From positions 1 to 64,000 of the forward strand of contig JAZRFF010000018.1 of NCBI GenBank assembly GCA_045661225.1: a stretch of DNA of 64,000 nt. The letters are read 5' to 3'. Below, in pieces: positions 1 to 8,948 of the stretch. Position 1 is the stretch's first letter. Each line of letters begins with the position of its first letter. Source of the stretch: HGM04593 sp045661225. Its GTDB lineage: Bacteria > Bacteroidota > Bacteroidia > Bacteroidales > Bacteroidaceae. The notes beneath the pieces were generated by a model, which saw nothing but the letters and a program-made list of their open reading frames with translations, was not told the origin of the DNA and did no database searches. A program made the position numbers and the translations under genes.

Positions 1-55
1 GTCAAGTATATACGCTACTACAATAATGATAGAATCAAACTGAGGCTAAATGGAA

Positions 56-80
56 AAAGCCCGGTGCAATACCGAGCTTT
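56..80. terminator. Hairpin downstream of BspA-like gene 1
   Basis: AAAGCCCGG pairs with CCGAGCTTT around a 7-base loop, with one mismatch, and an A-run lies on the left side (a U-run on the minus strand). It lies about 110 bases past the stop of the minus-strand BspA-like gene and probably ends that transcript. Bases 1-55 and 81-188 show no gene. Confidence 0.5.
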
Positions 81-188
81 ATTCCAATCTAAGCGAGCCT
101 CTTAATAATGTTAAACCGTCCAACTTTTGGGGGTCACATCAATACACGAGCCGCCATTTTACATATTAGCAAATTGTTGCTAACAACG

Positions 189-2513
189 CTATTTTACAAA
201 TACCTTTTTACCGTTCTTTATATACAACCCATTTGCGGGACGCTCTACCGCGCGACCGTTAAGGTCATAGTAAACACCTTCCACCTTTCCGTTCTCACCT
301 TTCACCTCGTCAATGCCGGTAAAGTCCATCTCTACAATGTAGAAGAAAATATTCCAAGGTTCACATTTCTCATATAACGATTTTGAACCTGCGGGAACAT
401 ATAATATTGCATTGTCATAAACAGCATCGGCAAAAATATTTGCACTGCCACGTATAGGTTTTTCTCTGCCTACTTTTATTTCTTTTATCTTTTCGCAACC
501 GGCAAAAGCGTAGTCACCGATACTTTCAATTGCATTGCTTATATATAAAGTCTCAACATTAGAACAACCATTAAACACACTTTCTCCAATGCTTGTGACG
601 CTGTTGGGGATTACAATGCTGGTAAGGCCGGTGCACCCCTCGAACGCATAAGAGCCAATTGCATAATTTTCGCCATTGTAGTCGGCTGGCAGGGTTACAT
701 CGCCACCGGCGCCAATATAACCACACAAAGTATTTACACTATCAATTACACCAAATACAAAGTCACCCTCAACGGAACCATTAGGCGCGTTAATCACTGT
801 ATCGGCGTAATAAGCAACACAACCATAATCAGTAGAACCTTTTGAGAAAGTAAGCGAAGAAAAGTTTATTACTTTTTTAAGGCCACTGCAATATTCGAAC
901 GCAGAAGAGCCTATACCTGTTACGCTGTTTGGAATTACAACGCTGGTAAGGCCACTGCAATAACGGAACGCCCTCCACCCAATGCTTGTAACGCCGTTAC
1001 CAATTTCAACGCCGGTAAGACCACTGCAACCATAGAACGCTTCCTCTCCAATGCTTGTGACGCTGTTTGGAATTTCAACACTGGTAAGGCCACTGCAATT
1101 ATAGAACGCACGCACTCCAATGCTTGTTACGCTGTTTGGAATTACAACGCTGGTAAGGCCGGTGCAACCACTGAACGCACGCACTCCAATGCTTGTAACG
1201 CTGTTTGGAATTACAACACTGGTAAGGGCACTGCAATCACGGAACGCAGAAGAGCCAATTGCATAATTTTCGCCATTATAGTCGGCAGGCAGGGTAACAT
1301 CGCCACCGGCGCCAATATAACCACACAAAGTATTTACACTATCAATTACACCAAATACAAAGCCACCCTCAACGGAACCATTAGGCGCGTTAATCACAGT
1401 CTCGGCGTAATAAGCAACATAGCCATTCGCTGTAGAACCTTTTGAGAAAGTAAGCGAAGAACAGTTTATTACCTTTTTAAGGCCGGTGCAATCACGGAAC
1501 GCATAAGAACCAATGCTTGTTACGCTGTTTGGAATTACAACGCTGGTAAGGGCACGGCAATCTTCAAACGCATAACTGCCAATGCTTGTAACGCTGTTAC
1601 CAATTGTTACACTGGTAAGGCCACTGCAATTATAGAACGCAGAAGGACCAATGCTTGTTACACTGTTTGGAATTACAACACTGGTAAGGCCACTGCAATC
1701 TTCAAACGCACAACTGCCAATGCTTGTAACGCTGTTACCAATTGTTACACTGGTAAGGCCACTGCAATCTTCAAACGCATAAGTGCCAATGCTTGTAACA
1801 CTGTTTGGAATTACAACGCTGGTAAGGCCACTGCAACCAGAGAACGCACACTTTCCAATGCTTGTAACGCTGTTTGGAATTTCAACGCTGGTAAGGGCAT
1901 TGCAACCACGGAACGCCCACGTCCCAATGCTTGTAACGCTGTTTGGAATTACAACACTGGTAAGGCCACGGCAACCTCCGAACGCTTCCTCACCAATGCT
2001 TGTTACACTATTTGGAATTTCAACGCTGGTAAGGCTACGGCAACCATAGAACGCCCACTTCCCAATGCTTGTTACGCTGTTTGGAATTACAACACTGATA
2101 AGGCCACTGCAATTACTGAACGCAGAACCACCAATGCTTGTTACACTGTTTGGAATTACAACGTTGGTAAGGCCACTGCAATTATAGAACGCCCCCCACC
2201 CAATGCTTGTAACGCTGTTTGGAATTACAACACTGGTAAGGCCACTGCAACCATAGAACGCAGAACCGCCAATGCTTGTAACACTGTAAGTACTTCCATT
2301 GTAAGTTACACTTTCTAGGATTACCACATTACCCGAATACTCGTTGGAATATGAGTCATAAGAATTTCCTCTGTAGGTAACCTCCACTGTAAAATCGGTT
2401 GTCGAGGTAATGTTGTAATATATTCCACCCCTCTCAAAGTCGTGGGCGGTTGCCACCGTTGCACAAAGCAACAACAGCGCCGTAAGTAATTGTTTAAAGT
2501 AAAAATTTCGCAT
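189..2513 (-). CDS. BspA-like leucine-rich-repeat surface protein 1
   Basis: The 774-residue protein starts with a Sec signal peptide (about residues 1-23). It then carries about twenty 23-residue LRR_5 repeats of the form IPNSVTSIGxxAFxxCSGLTSVV, which give a matching 69-nt repeat in the DNA. Two near-identical non-LRR modules of about 78 residues interrupt the array. The C-terminus (LNGRAVERPANGLYIKNGKK) is the short beta-rich tail common on Bacteroidales secreted proteins, similar to type IX sorting tails. BspA relatives bind host matrix or other cells; the ligand here cannot be read. It lies 48 bases after the thioesterase stop on the same strand. The repeats make it prone to recombination and to misassembly. 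Confidence 0.9.
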   Translation of the reverse strand: MRNFYFKQLLTALLLLCATVATAHDFERGGIYYNITSTTDFTVEVTYRGNSYDSYSNEYSGNVVILESVTYNGSTYSVTSIGGSAFYGCSGLTSVVIPNSVTSIGWGAFYNCSGLTNVVIPNSVTSIGGSAFSNCSGLISVVIPNSVTSIGKWAFYGCRSLTSVEIPNSVTSIGEEAFGGCRGLTSVVIPNSVTSIGTWAFRGCNALTSVEIPNSVTSIGKCAFSGCSGLTSVVIPNSVTSIGTYAFEDCSGLTSVTIGNSVTSIGSCAFEDCSGLTSVVIPNSVTSIGPSAFYNCSGLTSVTIGNSVTSIGSYAFEDCRALTSVVIPNSVTSIGSYAFRDCTGLKKVINCSSLTFSKGSTANGYVAYYAETVINAPNGSVEGGFVFGVIDSVNTLCGYIGAGGDVTLPADYNGENYAIGSSAFRDCSALTSVVIPNSVTSIGVRAFSGCTGLTSVVIPNSVTSIGVRAFYNCSGLTSVEIPNSVTSIGEEAFYGCSGLTGVEIGNGVTSIGWRAFRYCSGLTSVVIPNSVTGIGSSAFEYCSGLKKVINFSSLTFSKGSTDYGCVAYYADTVINAPNGSVEGDFVFGVIDSVNTLCGYIGAGGDVTLPADYNGENYAIGSYAFEGCTGLTSIVIPNSVTSIGESVFNGCSNVETLYISNAIESIGDYAFAGCEKIKEIKVGREKPIRGSANIFADAVYDNAILYVPAGSKSLYEKCEPWNIFFYIVEMDFTGIDEVKGENGKVEGVYYDLNGRAVERPANGLYIKNGKKVFVK
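652..885 (-). repeat. Intragenic module, copy 2
   Basis: This block is nearly identical at DNA level to 1252-1485, exactly 600 bases away. It encodes KKVIN..SLTFSKGST...NAPNGSVEG..FGVIDSVNTLCGYIGAGG, which is not an LRR repeat and looks like a spacer domain that was duplicated together with the LRRs between the copies. Confidence 0.85.
1252..1485 (-). repeat. Intragenic module, copy 1
   Basis: Partner of 652-885. The few differences (for example ANGYVAYYAET against DYGCVAYYADT) indicate a fairly recent in-frame duplication or continuing gene conversion. Confidence 0.85.
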
Positions 2514-2561
2514 AATAAATTAAATTCCCAAGGGACAGCTATCTCTAAAAGTATAAATCAA

Positions 2562-3308
2562 TTAAAACACGAGTTTTTCAATGAACGAGGATTTGCCGTT
2601 TACACGTCCCTCTATGTAATAGATGAGCGTGTCGCCCTCGCCGGACTCGCAGTGACGGTAAAGTTCCACTTTGTCGCCGGGCTTAACCTCGTTGTTGAAG
2701 TTTATAATAAGTTCTTTAAGGTGACGACCGGTTGTAACGTCAAGTTCAATGGCATTCATTGCCCACTCGGTGTATTTCACGTTATTCACGTGTCCCAACA
2801 TATCGAGGTCGCTGTAAGCGACGTCACGCACTGCCACGCACTGCGGTTCGGCCTCTTTGGGCATTACAATCTTGGGGGCCTGGCTGGCAATGGCGTCCTC
2901 TTTAATGCACTTGCTGTCGTCGTCGACAAGTTCGGGGAACTTTGACAGGCGACGGGTGTCGATGTCAATCACCAACCACGACGATGTTGCCGATATAAGA
3001 CGCTCGCTACCCTCTTTGTCGTACACAACAAAGTCACGTAAAAACTGAAAGCCACTCGCACCCTTGTGCCACGACTGAACATTGACATTCTCGCGCCATT
3101 TGGGCAGATGATGGAAAATAACGTGCATTCTGGCAAGCACCCACCCCTTGCGGGTAATGTGCATAGAGTCGTACCCGACGCCTATTACATCGGCGTGAAT
3201 GTTTGCAGCCTCTTGTGCATAATTCAAAAACGATGCAGGCTTGAGGGTCGACGACATATCGACATCGAAGCTAGGCACTCTTTTAATTGCGCTATATTTT
3301 TCTACCAT
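2562..3308 (-). CDS. Acyl-ACP thioesterase (FatA/FatB type)
   Basis: At 248 residues it matches bacterial acyl-ACP thioesterases, which release free fatty acids from acyl carrier protein in the cytoplasm. Two hot-dog domains are visible. The first (about residues 5-130) contains NYAQEAANIHADVIGVG. The second has YSDLDMLGHVNNVKYTEW near residue 175, the conserved Asp/His/Asn-bearing segment. It lies 30 bases downstream of the LysR gene on the same strand, so the two may be co-transcribed. Bacterial members often set the chain length of released acids; specificity cannot be read here. Confidence 0.88.
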   Translation of the reverse strand: MVEKYSAIKRVPSFDVDMSSTLKPASFLNYAQEAANIHADVIGVGYDSMHITRKGWVLARMHVIFHHLPKWRENVNVQSWHKGASGFQFLRDFVVYDKEGSERLISATSSWLVIDIDTRRLSKFPELVDDDSKCIKEDAIASQAPKIVMPKEAEPQCVAVRDVAYSDLDMLGHVNNVKYTEWAMNAIELDVTTGRHLKELIINFNNEVKPGDKVELYRHCESGEGDTLIYYIEGRVNGKSSFIEKLVF

Positions 3309-3338
3309 AATTATAAGTGTTTTTTACGTTGTTATATT

Positions 3339-4244
3339 TTAATCGAACCAATTAACCAACCTTCTCTTGACAGCCTCGGTGTCGAGCAGAATTTTTATAA
3401 ATTCTTTTGCTGCCGCCTTTTGATAGGCTCCTTTTATGCGCAGAAGCGAGGCCTCCATAACATTGCCGGGCTCGTCTATGGGAACAGCCTTGAAACGTGT
3501 GTTTCCGAACACGGCCGATGAGGAGAGAATTGTTGCGTAACTGCCTGTAGAGACCATTTGCAACAGAATATTAGTCTCGTTGAGTTCGAGACGGGACGTC
3601 AGTTCCACCCCTTGTCCGACAATGAGCCTGTCGAGCATCATTCGGGCCTGAAGGTCGTGCGATGGAAGCACCAGCGGCAACCCTGCGAGTTCCTGCAATT
3701 TAATTTTGCGGCGCGAAGCAAGGGGGTGTTCCTTTGACACCACAAGCGCAAGGGCATTCTCGAACAGAGGCATAGACTCAACCTCGGGAGCATCGAACAG
3801 CGGCTTGTACGACAGCACAAAATCGACCTTATTCTCCTTTAACAGCTCAAGAAGTTCGTTCACAGTCTTGTAATAGACCTCGAGTTTTATCCCGGGAAAG
3901 AGTTTCATAAATTCTATAACCCCTTCGGTCAGGACTGTGCTGAGACTGTATGTCACTCCCACACGTAATTTACCGGCCTTAACGTGCTGCAGGTCGTAGA
4001 GGCGTTGCACAGCGTCTTCGGCGTCCTGTATGGTCTTGCGTGCAAATGGCAAGAACTCCTCGCCCGCCTCGGTAAGCGAAATGTGACGGCTGTTGCGCAG
4101 GAATAGTTCGAACCCTAAGTTAAACTCCAATTGTTTAATCTGCTGCGATAACGTACTCTGTGTTATATACAGGTGTTTGGCAGCAACCGAGAAGTTTAGA
4201 TACTCGGCGCTCGTGACAAAATACTTTAATTGTCGCAATTCCAT
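3339..4244 (-). CDS. LysR-family transcriptional regulator
   Basis: The 301-residue protein has an N-terminal winged helix-turn-helix (about residues 1-60; NFSVAAKHLYITQSTLSQQI is the recognition segment) and a LysR substrate-binding domain (about 90-295). It resembles the CynR/OxyR-like branch, and no effector can be assigned. It lies between a DASS carboxylate transporter upstream and a thioesterase downstream, all on the minus strand. Either neighbour could be a target. A 19-bp palindrome sits upstream of the transporter (6155-6173). Confidence 0.9.
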   Translation of the reverse strand: MELRQLKYFVTSAEYLNFSVAAKHLYITQSTLSQQIKQLEFNLGFELFLRNSRHISLTEAGEEFLPFARKTIQDAEDAVQRLYDLQHVKAGKLRVGVTYSLSTVLTEGVIEFMKLFPGIKLEVYYKTVNELLELLKENKVDFVLSYKPLFDAPEVESMPLFENALALVVSKEHPLASRRKIKLQELAGLPLVLPSHDLQARMMLDRLIVGQGVELTSRLELNETNILLQMVSTGSYATILSSSAVFGNTRFKAVPIDEPGNVMEASLLRIKGAYQKAAAKEFIKILLDTEAVKRRLVNWFD

Positions 4245-4278
4245 TGATTATAGCTTTTTAAGTAGCGCGAAGATAAGA

Positions 4279-4334
4279 ATTCTGCCCCACAAAACCGCCA
4301 TTCTTTTAAAAAAATGAGGTTTGCGAGGCAGAAT
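4279..4334 (-). terminator. Long imperfect hairpin after the DASS transporter
   Basis: ATTCTGCCCCACAAAACC (from 4279) pairs with GGTTTGCGAGGCAGAAT (to 4334) with a few mismatches. It follows the DASS stop at 4365 and precedes the LysR start at 4244, so it probably separates the two transcripts. Confidence 0.6.
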
Positions 4335-4364
4335 TATTATAATATGCCGTTATTCAGGCTGTTA

Positions 4365-6059
4365 TCAGAAGCCAATGAAAATGAGCATTGCGTAACCGAG
4401 TACAAGACCCAACACGCCAACAATGATACCGACCTTCATCATATCCTTTTGCTCGATGAAACCTGTAGAGTGAGCAATGGCATTGGGAGGTGTACTGATG
4501 GGAAGAATCATTGACACCGAAGATGCAATTGCGATACCCACGAGCATTGCCTGAGAACCGCCCACGCTGTCGAGCGCCGAACCAAGACCGCCGGCAACAA
4601 CACCAAGCACAGGAACCAGCAACGATGTTGCAGCAGAGTGCGAGATGAAGTTCGAGAAACCGAAGCAGATGAGACCTGCAAGAATCATAACCACGATTGG
4701 CGAGAAGTTGTCGAACGGAACAGACTTAACAATGATGCTGCTCAAGCTTTGGTAGAGAAGTTCACCGGTCTCGGGATTGGCAACCTTGTAATTAAGCGCA
4801 ACGCCAAGCGCGAATCCACCGGCAACCATCCACAGCACGCTCCAGTTAATCTCCTCGAGGTCGCGACGTGTAAGAATACCTGTTGCACAGAATATTGCAA
4901 TAGGCAACATTGCAACAACATTGGTGTCGATACCCCAAAGGTCTGTACCGAACATCCACATAAATATTGTTACCGCAAAGGCTACTACAACCGACCAAGT
5001 CTGGTAACCCCATTTAATGTCACCCTCAATCTCTATCTTTATATTCTTCTGCTTGAATGGGAACAGTACACGCAACAGCAACCAAGAGAGTACCAAAAGA
5101 ACAATTACAAATGGAGCCATCTTAATTGTCCAGTCAACAAAACTTATGCCCATACCCTGCGATGCAAGATAGTCGAGCGCAATCATATTGGGAGGTGTAC
5201 CGATGGGAGTAATCATACCTCCGAGGTTAGCACCAACGGGAATAGCTAATGCAAGCGCAACGCGACCCTTGCCGTCGGCAGGCAGCGAGCGCAACACAGG
5301 AGTAAGGAACGCAAGCATCATTGCTGCCGTCGCAGTGTTACTCACAAATGCCGAGAAGATTGCTGTTACAAGGATAAAGCCAAGCAGCACAATCTCGGAG
5401 CGGGTTCCGAAAGGCTTCAAAAGCACGCGTGCAAGAGCAACGTCGAGTTTAACCTTTGTCAAGCCTATAGCAAGCACGAATCCACCAATGAAAAGCATAA
5501 TTGTGGGGTTTGCAAAACAACCCATAATATCCTTAAAAGGAACGTAAGGAGTAATCTTCTTCTGCTTGAAGACAGCTGTCTTCTCAACAGAATACTCCTT
5601 GCAGATTGAGGCTACAGTATCGCCATTCTTAACGACATACTTTGTCTCGGCTGCACCATTAGCATCGGCAACAATAGTAAGTGTGTCACCCTCGCTAATC
5701 TTGGAGTCCCTTTGCAATGATACAGGAACACAAGTCGATTCGTTCTGCAAGAAATTAAACGAACTTGTCGACACAGTAAACAGCATCACTGTCACTACAA
5801 TCATTGATGTTACCCACGAAGGCAATGTTTCAGTAAGCCACATAAGAGCAGCAAAGACGAACATTGCAATGATGCGCTGATGAACCGGCGTCATACCCTC
5901 AATGCCGAAAGACTCGGTAGGCAACAATGCGATGATTAAAGAAATCGTCACAATGAAGATAAGTTTAATCGCATTGAGAGGGAATTTTCTCTCTCTCTTG
6001 TGAGATTTGTTTTTTTGGATACGCTCTATAATCTTGTATCCAGGAAAATTTTTAAACAT
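4365..6059 (-). CDS. DASS-family (SLC13) carboxylate/sodium symporter with LysM-like insert
   Basis: The 564-residue inner-membrane protein belongs to the divalent-anion:Na+ symporter family. It has the two pseudo-repeats typical of the family: SNTATAAMMLAFLTPV with PIGTPPNMIALDYLASQG in the first, and SHSAATSLLVPVLG with PISTPPNAIAHSTGF in the second (SNT/SHS and TPPN motifs). Substrates of the family are succinate, malate, citrate and sulfate. Unusually, about residues 100-172 (5544-5762) form a hydrophilic insert after the early membrane helices. Inside it YVVKNGDTVASICKEYSVEK (about 141-160) matches a LysM repeat. The gene is monocistronic or leads into the LysR gene. Confidence 0.9.
   Translation of the reverse strand: MFKNFPGYKIIERIQKNKSHKRERKFPLNAIKLIFIVTISLIIALLPTESFGIEGMTPVHQRIIAMFVFAALMWLTETLPSWVTSMIVVTVMLFTVSTSSFNFLQNESTCVPVSLQRDSKISEGDTLTIVADANGAAETKYVVKNGDTVASICKEYSVEKTAVFKQKKITPYVPFKDIMGCFANPTIMLFIGGFVLAIGLTKVKLDVALARVLLKPFGTRSEIVLLGFILVTAIFSAFVSNTATAAMMLAFLTPVLRSLPADGKGRVALALAIPVGANLGGMITPIGTPPNMIALDYLASQGMGISFVDWTIKMAPFVIVLLVLSWLLLRVLFPFKQKNIKIEIEGDIKWGYQTWSVVVAFAVTIFMWMFGTDLWGIDTNVVAMLPIAIFCATGILTRRDLEEINWSVLWMVAGGFALGVALNYKVANPETGELLYQSLSSIIVKSVPFDNFSPIVVMILAGLICFGFSNFISHSAATSLLVPVLGVVAGGLGSALDSVGGSQAMLVGIAIASSVSMILPISTPPNAIAHSTGFIEQKDMMKVGIIVGVLGLVLGYAMLIFIGF
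5544..5762 (-). other. LysM-like domain insert within the DASS transporter
   Basis: Residues about 100-172 lie between a membrane helix (MIVVTVMLFTVS) and the next hydrophobic segment (IMLFIGGFVLAIG). The core has the LysM pattern Y-V-x-K-x-G-D-T-x-x-x-I-C-x-x-Y-x-V. A second GDTL motif (SEGDTLTIV) precedes it. LysM domains bind N-acetylglucosamine polymers such as peptidoglycan. A periplasmic location is an inference from the topology. Confidence 0.6.
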
Positions 6060-6154
6060 AATTGATTGATTATTTGTTAATTAGCACTTATTTAACTTAG
6101 TTACAATATGTCAAAATATCAAAAATCATACAAAAATACAATCTATTATCAACA

Positions 6155-6173
6155 GAATAATAACGTATTATTC
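6155..6173. promoter_or_regulatory. 19-bp palindrome, possible operator
   Basis: GAATAATAACGTATTATTC is a perfect 8+3+8 dyad about 100 bases upstream of the DASS gene, in the 313-base divergent gap before fabD (6060-6372). Its place suggests a regulator site for the transporter. The rest of the gap is AT-rich and shows only the fabD -7 box. Confidence 0.4.
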
Positions 6174-6306
6174 CGTTTTACCGATAGCATCTATCGAAAA
6201 CATCAATACACGCAATAACTATTAAAATTTCAAAAAAAACGCGAATATTTTTACAAAGTATAACATTATATATAATAAATTGACAAGCACACAGAAAAAA
6301 ATTCCG

Positions 6307-6314
6307 TACCTTTG
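6307..6314 (+). promoter_or_regulatory. -7 box of the fabD operon
   Basis: TACCTTTG matches the Bacteroidales -7 consensus TAnnTTTG, 58 bases before the fabD start. A TTGAC at 6280-6284 lies slightly farther upstream than a standard -33 box. Confidence 0.55.
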
Positions 6315-6372
6315 CAGGAAATTTGGAGAATAGCAAAAAAGAACATCTCCAAAAGATAAAACACAATCAATT

Positions 6373-7248
6373 ATGAAAGCATTTGTATTTACAGGGCAAG
6401 GAGCCCAGTTCAGCGGTATGGGCAAGGATATGTACGAGAGCAGCCCCATTGCCAAAGAATATTTTGAAAAAGCAAACGATATATTAGGATTCCGCATTAC
6501 CGACATAATGTTTAATGGCAGCGACGAGGAGCTGCGTCAGACACGCGTTACCCAGCCTGCGGTATTCATTCACTCGGTAATACAGACAATAGTTCTTGGC
6601 AAGGAGTTCAAGCCCGCAATGGTTGCCGGCCACTCATTGGGAGAGTTATCGGCGCTCACAGCAGCCGGAGCACTAACATTCGAGGACGGCCTGAAACTTG
6701 TATACAAGCGCGCGATGGCTATGCAGAGAGCGTGCGAACAGCAGCCATCGACAATGGCCGCCGTGCTCGGGCTCGACGACGACACCGTTGAACGTATATG
6801 CAACGAAGTGAACAGCAACGGCGACACTGTAGTTGCCGCAAACTTCAACTGTCCCGGACAGGTTGTAATATCGGGCAGCATCGAAGGCGTGAACAAGGCG
6901 TGCGAACAACTGAAAGCCGCCGGAGCAAAACGCGCATTACCGCTCAGCGTGAGCGGAGCGTTCCACTCCCCGCTTATGCAACCCGCAAAGGAGGAACTTG
7001 AAGAGGCTATAAACTCCACCACATTCAGCACCCCGGTGTGCCCGGTGTATCAGAATGTCGATGCACTACCCCATACCGACCCTGCTGAGATTAAAGCCAA
7101 CCTGATAGCACAGTTGACAGCCCCTGTACGCTGGACCCCCACAATAACACGTATGATTAACGATGGAGCAACAGAATTTACAGAGTGCGGTCCCGGCAGC
7201 GTTCAACAAGGACTGATAAGTAAAATAAAAAAAGCCATAGGCGCATAA
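6373..7248 (+). CDS. fabD: Malonyl-CoA:ACP transacylase
   Basis: The 291-residue enzyme moves malonyl groups from CoA to acyl carrier protein for fatty-acid elongation in the cytoplasm. The N-terminus FTGQGAQFSGMG, the nucleophile elbow GHSLGE (Ser at about 88), the QPAVF segment and the catalytic His in SGAFHSPLM (about 202) are all present at standard spacing, and the length is normal. It is first in a three-gene operon with an amylase 11 bases downstream. That pairing does not suggest a shared pathway. Confidence 0.96.
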   Translation: MKAFVFTGQGAQFSGMGKDMYESSPIAKEYFEKANDILGFRITDIMFNGSDEELRQTRVTQPAVFIHSVIQTIVLGKEFKPAMVAGHSLGELSALTAAGALTFEDGLKLVYKRAMAMQRACEQQPSTMAAVLGLDDDTVERICNEVNSNGDTVVAANFNCPGQVVISGSIEGVNKACEQLKAAGAKRALPLSVSGAFHSPLMQPAKEELEEAINSTTFSTPVCPVYQNVDALPHTDPAEIKANLIAQLTAPVRWTPTITRMINDGATEFTECGPGSVQQGLISKIKKAIGA

Positions 7249-7259
7249 CAAACACTATT

Positions 7260-8945
7260 ATGTCACGCATAATCATTTACCAATTACTACCACGACTTTT
7301 CGGCAACAGCAATATAGGCTGCGTTGCCAACGGAACAATAGAGCAGAACGGCTGCGGCAAGTTTAACGATATAACCCCAAAGGCTTTGCGCGCCATACGC
7401 AACCTTGGAGCGACACACGTGTGGTACACAGGTGTTCTTGAACACACGACACGCACCGACTACACCGCGCAAGGCATTGCAGCCGACCACCCTGCGACAG
7501 TAAAGGGCGAAGCCGGTTCGCCATACGCCATAAAAGACTACTACGACAACGACCCCGACCTTGCAGTGAACGTATCACGCCGACGCGAGGAGTTCGAGGA
7601 GCTTGTTGAGCGCACACACAAAGCCGGGCTGAAGGTAATTATAGACTTTATCCCCAACCACGTTGCACGAAACTACTGCAGCGACAACACCCCGTCCGGA
7701 ACATACCCGTTCGGAGCGTTCGACGACAAAAACGCGTTCTTCGTGGGACACAACAATTTCTATTACCTTGGCACACAATCTTTCGGGTGCAACATAGACG
7801 CAAAGGACTGTGCCGACACAGAGTACAGCGAGACTCCGTTGCGTGCGACGGGTAACGACTGTTTCGGCAGCCCATCGCGCAACGACTGGTACGACACCGT
7901 GAAACTGAATTACGGTATAGACTACCGCACCGGCAACCGTCAGTTCTCGCCCGTACCCAACACCTGGGTAAAAATGCTCAAGATATTGCAGTTCTGGGCA
8001 GCAAAAGGCATCGACGGCTTCCGTTGCGATATGGTCGAGATGACTCCTGTTGAGTTCTGGGCGTGGGCTGTACCCAAAATCAAGGAACAGTTCCCCGGAA
8101 TAATCTTTATTGGAGAGATTTATCAGCCGCACATCTACCGTTCATTCATAAAAGAGGGCTGTTTCGATTATCTATACGACAAGGTTGGTCTTTACGACAC
8201 GCTGCGTGGCGTTATGAACGGGCAAACATCGGCAAACAACATCAGCTACACGCTGCAGAGCACAGCCGACATTCGTCACAATATGCTCACATTCCTCGAG
8301 AACCACGACGAACAGCGCATCGCATCGGATTTCTTTGCAGCCAAAGCCGAACGCGCGCTTGCAGCACTCATAGTGTCGACAACCATAGACACACAACCTT
8401 TTATGCTATATGCAGGACAGGAGCTTGGCGAGCGAGGTATGGACAAAGAGGGTTACAGCGGCGTCGATGGCCGTACAACAATTTTTGACTACTGGAGCGT
8501 AGACACCCTGCGTCGCTGGAAAGGCAACGGAGATTACACAGGCGATCTGTTGACCGACGAAGAGAAAAACCTTCAGGCGTTCTATTCACACCTGCTCAAC
8601 CTATGCAACAGCAGCGAGGCTCTGCGCGAGGGATTCTACTATGGATTGCAGTACGCAAACCCGCATAGTGACAAGTACGACAGCAACCACATATATTCTT
8701 ACCTGCGCGCAACCGACAAAGAGTTGCTGCTCATTGTAACCAACTTCAGCGACAGCGACAAAGAGTGCGACGTCACAATACCCGAAGAGGCATTTGCATA
8801 CTACGGCATTACCCCCGACAACAAGATGCACAAAGCCAAGGAACTATTGAATGGCACAACCCACGAGCTGCCACTGAACCCATTCGACGCTGTGAGCATA
8901 AACGTGCCCGCCAACAGCGGAGTAATATTGAAATTCAACATATAA
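7260..8945 (+). CDS. GH13 alpha-amylase family protein
   Basis: The 561-residue protein has the GH13 (beta/alpha)8 barrel. VIIDFIPNHVARNY is conserved region I. DGFRCDMVE is region II with the nucleophile Asp. IFIGEIYQP is region III with the acid/base Glu. LENHDEQR is region IV with the transition-state Asp. The last 90 residues are a beta-sandwich C domain. No signal peptide is visible, so it probably acts in the cytoplasm on maltodextrins or stored glucan. Its exact specificity is not readable. It sits between fabD and a small secreted protein in one operon. Confidence 0.92.
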   Translation: MSRIIIYQLLPRLFGNSNIGCVANGTIEQNGCGKFNDITPKALRAIRNLGATHVWYTGVLEHTTRTDYTAQGIAADHPATVKGEAGSPYAIKDYYDNDPDLAVNVSRRREEFEELVERTHKAGLKVIIDFIPNHVARNYCSDNTPSGTYPFGAFDDKNAFFVGHNNFYYLGTQSFGCNIDAKDCADTEYSETPLRATGNDCFGSPSRNDWYDTVKLNYGIDYRTGNRQFSPVPNTWVKMLKILQFWAAKGIDGFRCDMVEMTPVEFWAWAVPKIKEQFPGIIFIGEIYQPHIYRSFIKEGCFDYLYDKVGLYDTLRGVMNGQTSANNISYTLQSTADIRHNMLTFLENHDEQRIASDFFAAKAERALAALIVSTTIDTQPFMLYAGQELGERGMDKEGYSGVDGRTTIFDYWSVDTLRRWKGNGDYTGDLLTDEEKNLQAFYSHLLNLCNSSEALREGFYYGLQYANPHSDKYDSNHIYSYLRATDKELLLIVTNFSDSDKECDVTIPEEAFAYYGITPDNKMHKAKELLNGTTHELPLNPFDAVSINVPANSGVILKFNI

Positions 8946-8948
8946 TAT

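Noticed and set aside
1..2513. Regular 69-base repeats suggesting a CRISPR array
   Set aside because: The repeats are in frame, translate as LRR_5 units and have no unique spacers.
4638..5249. Long plus-strand frame opposite the DASS transporter
   Set aside because: It is antisense to a clear membrane protein, rich in His, Arg, Thr and Asn, and has no domain; a shadow of the real gene.
7575..8132. 185-codon minus-strand frame opposite the GH13 amylase
   Set aside because: The amylase motifs are in the plus frame; this frame only mirrors its codon bias.
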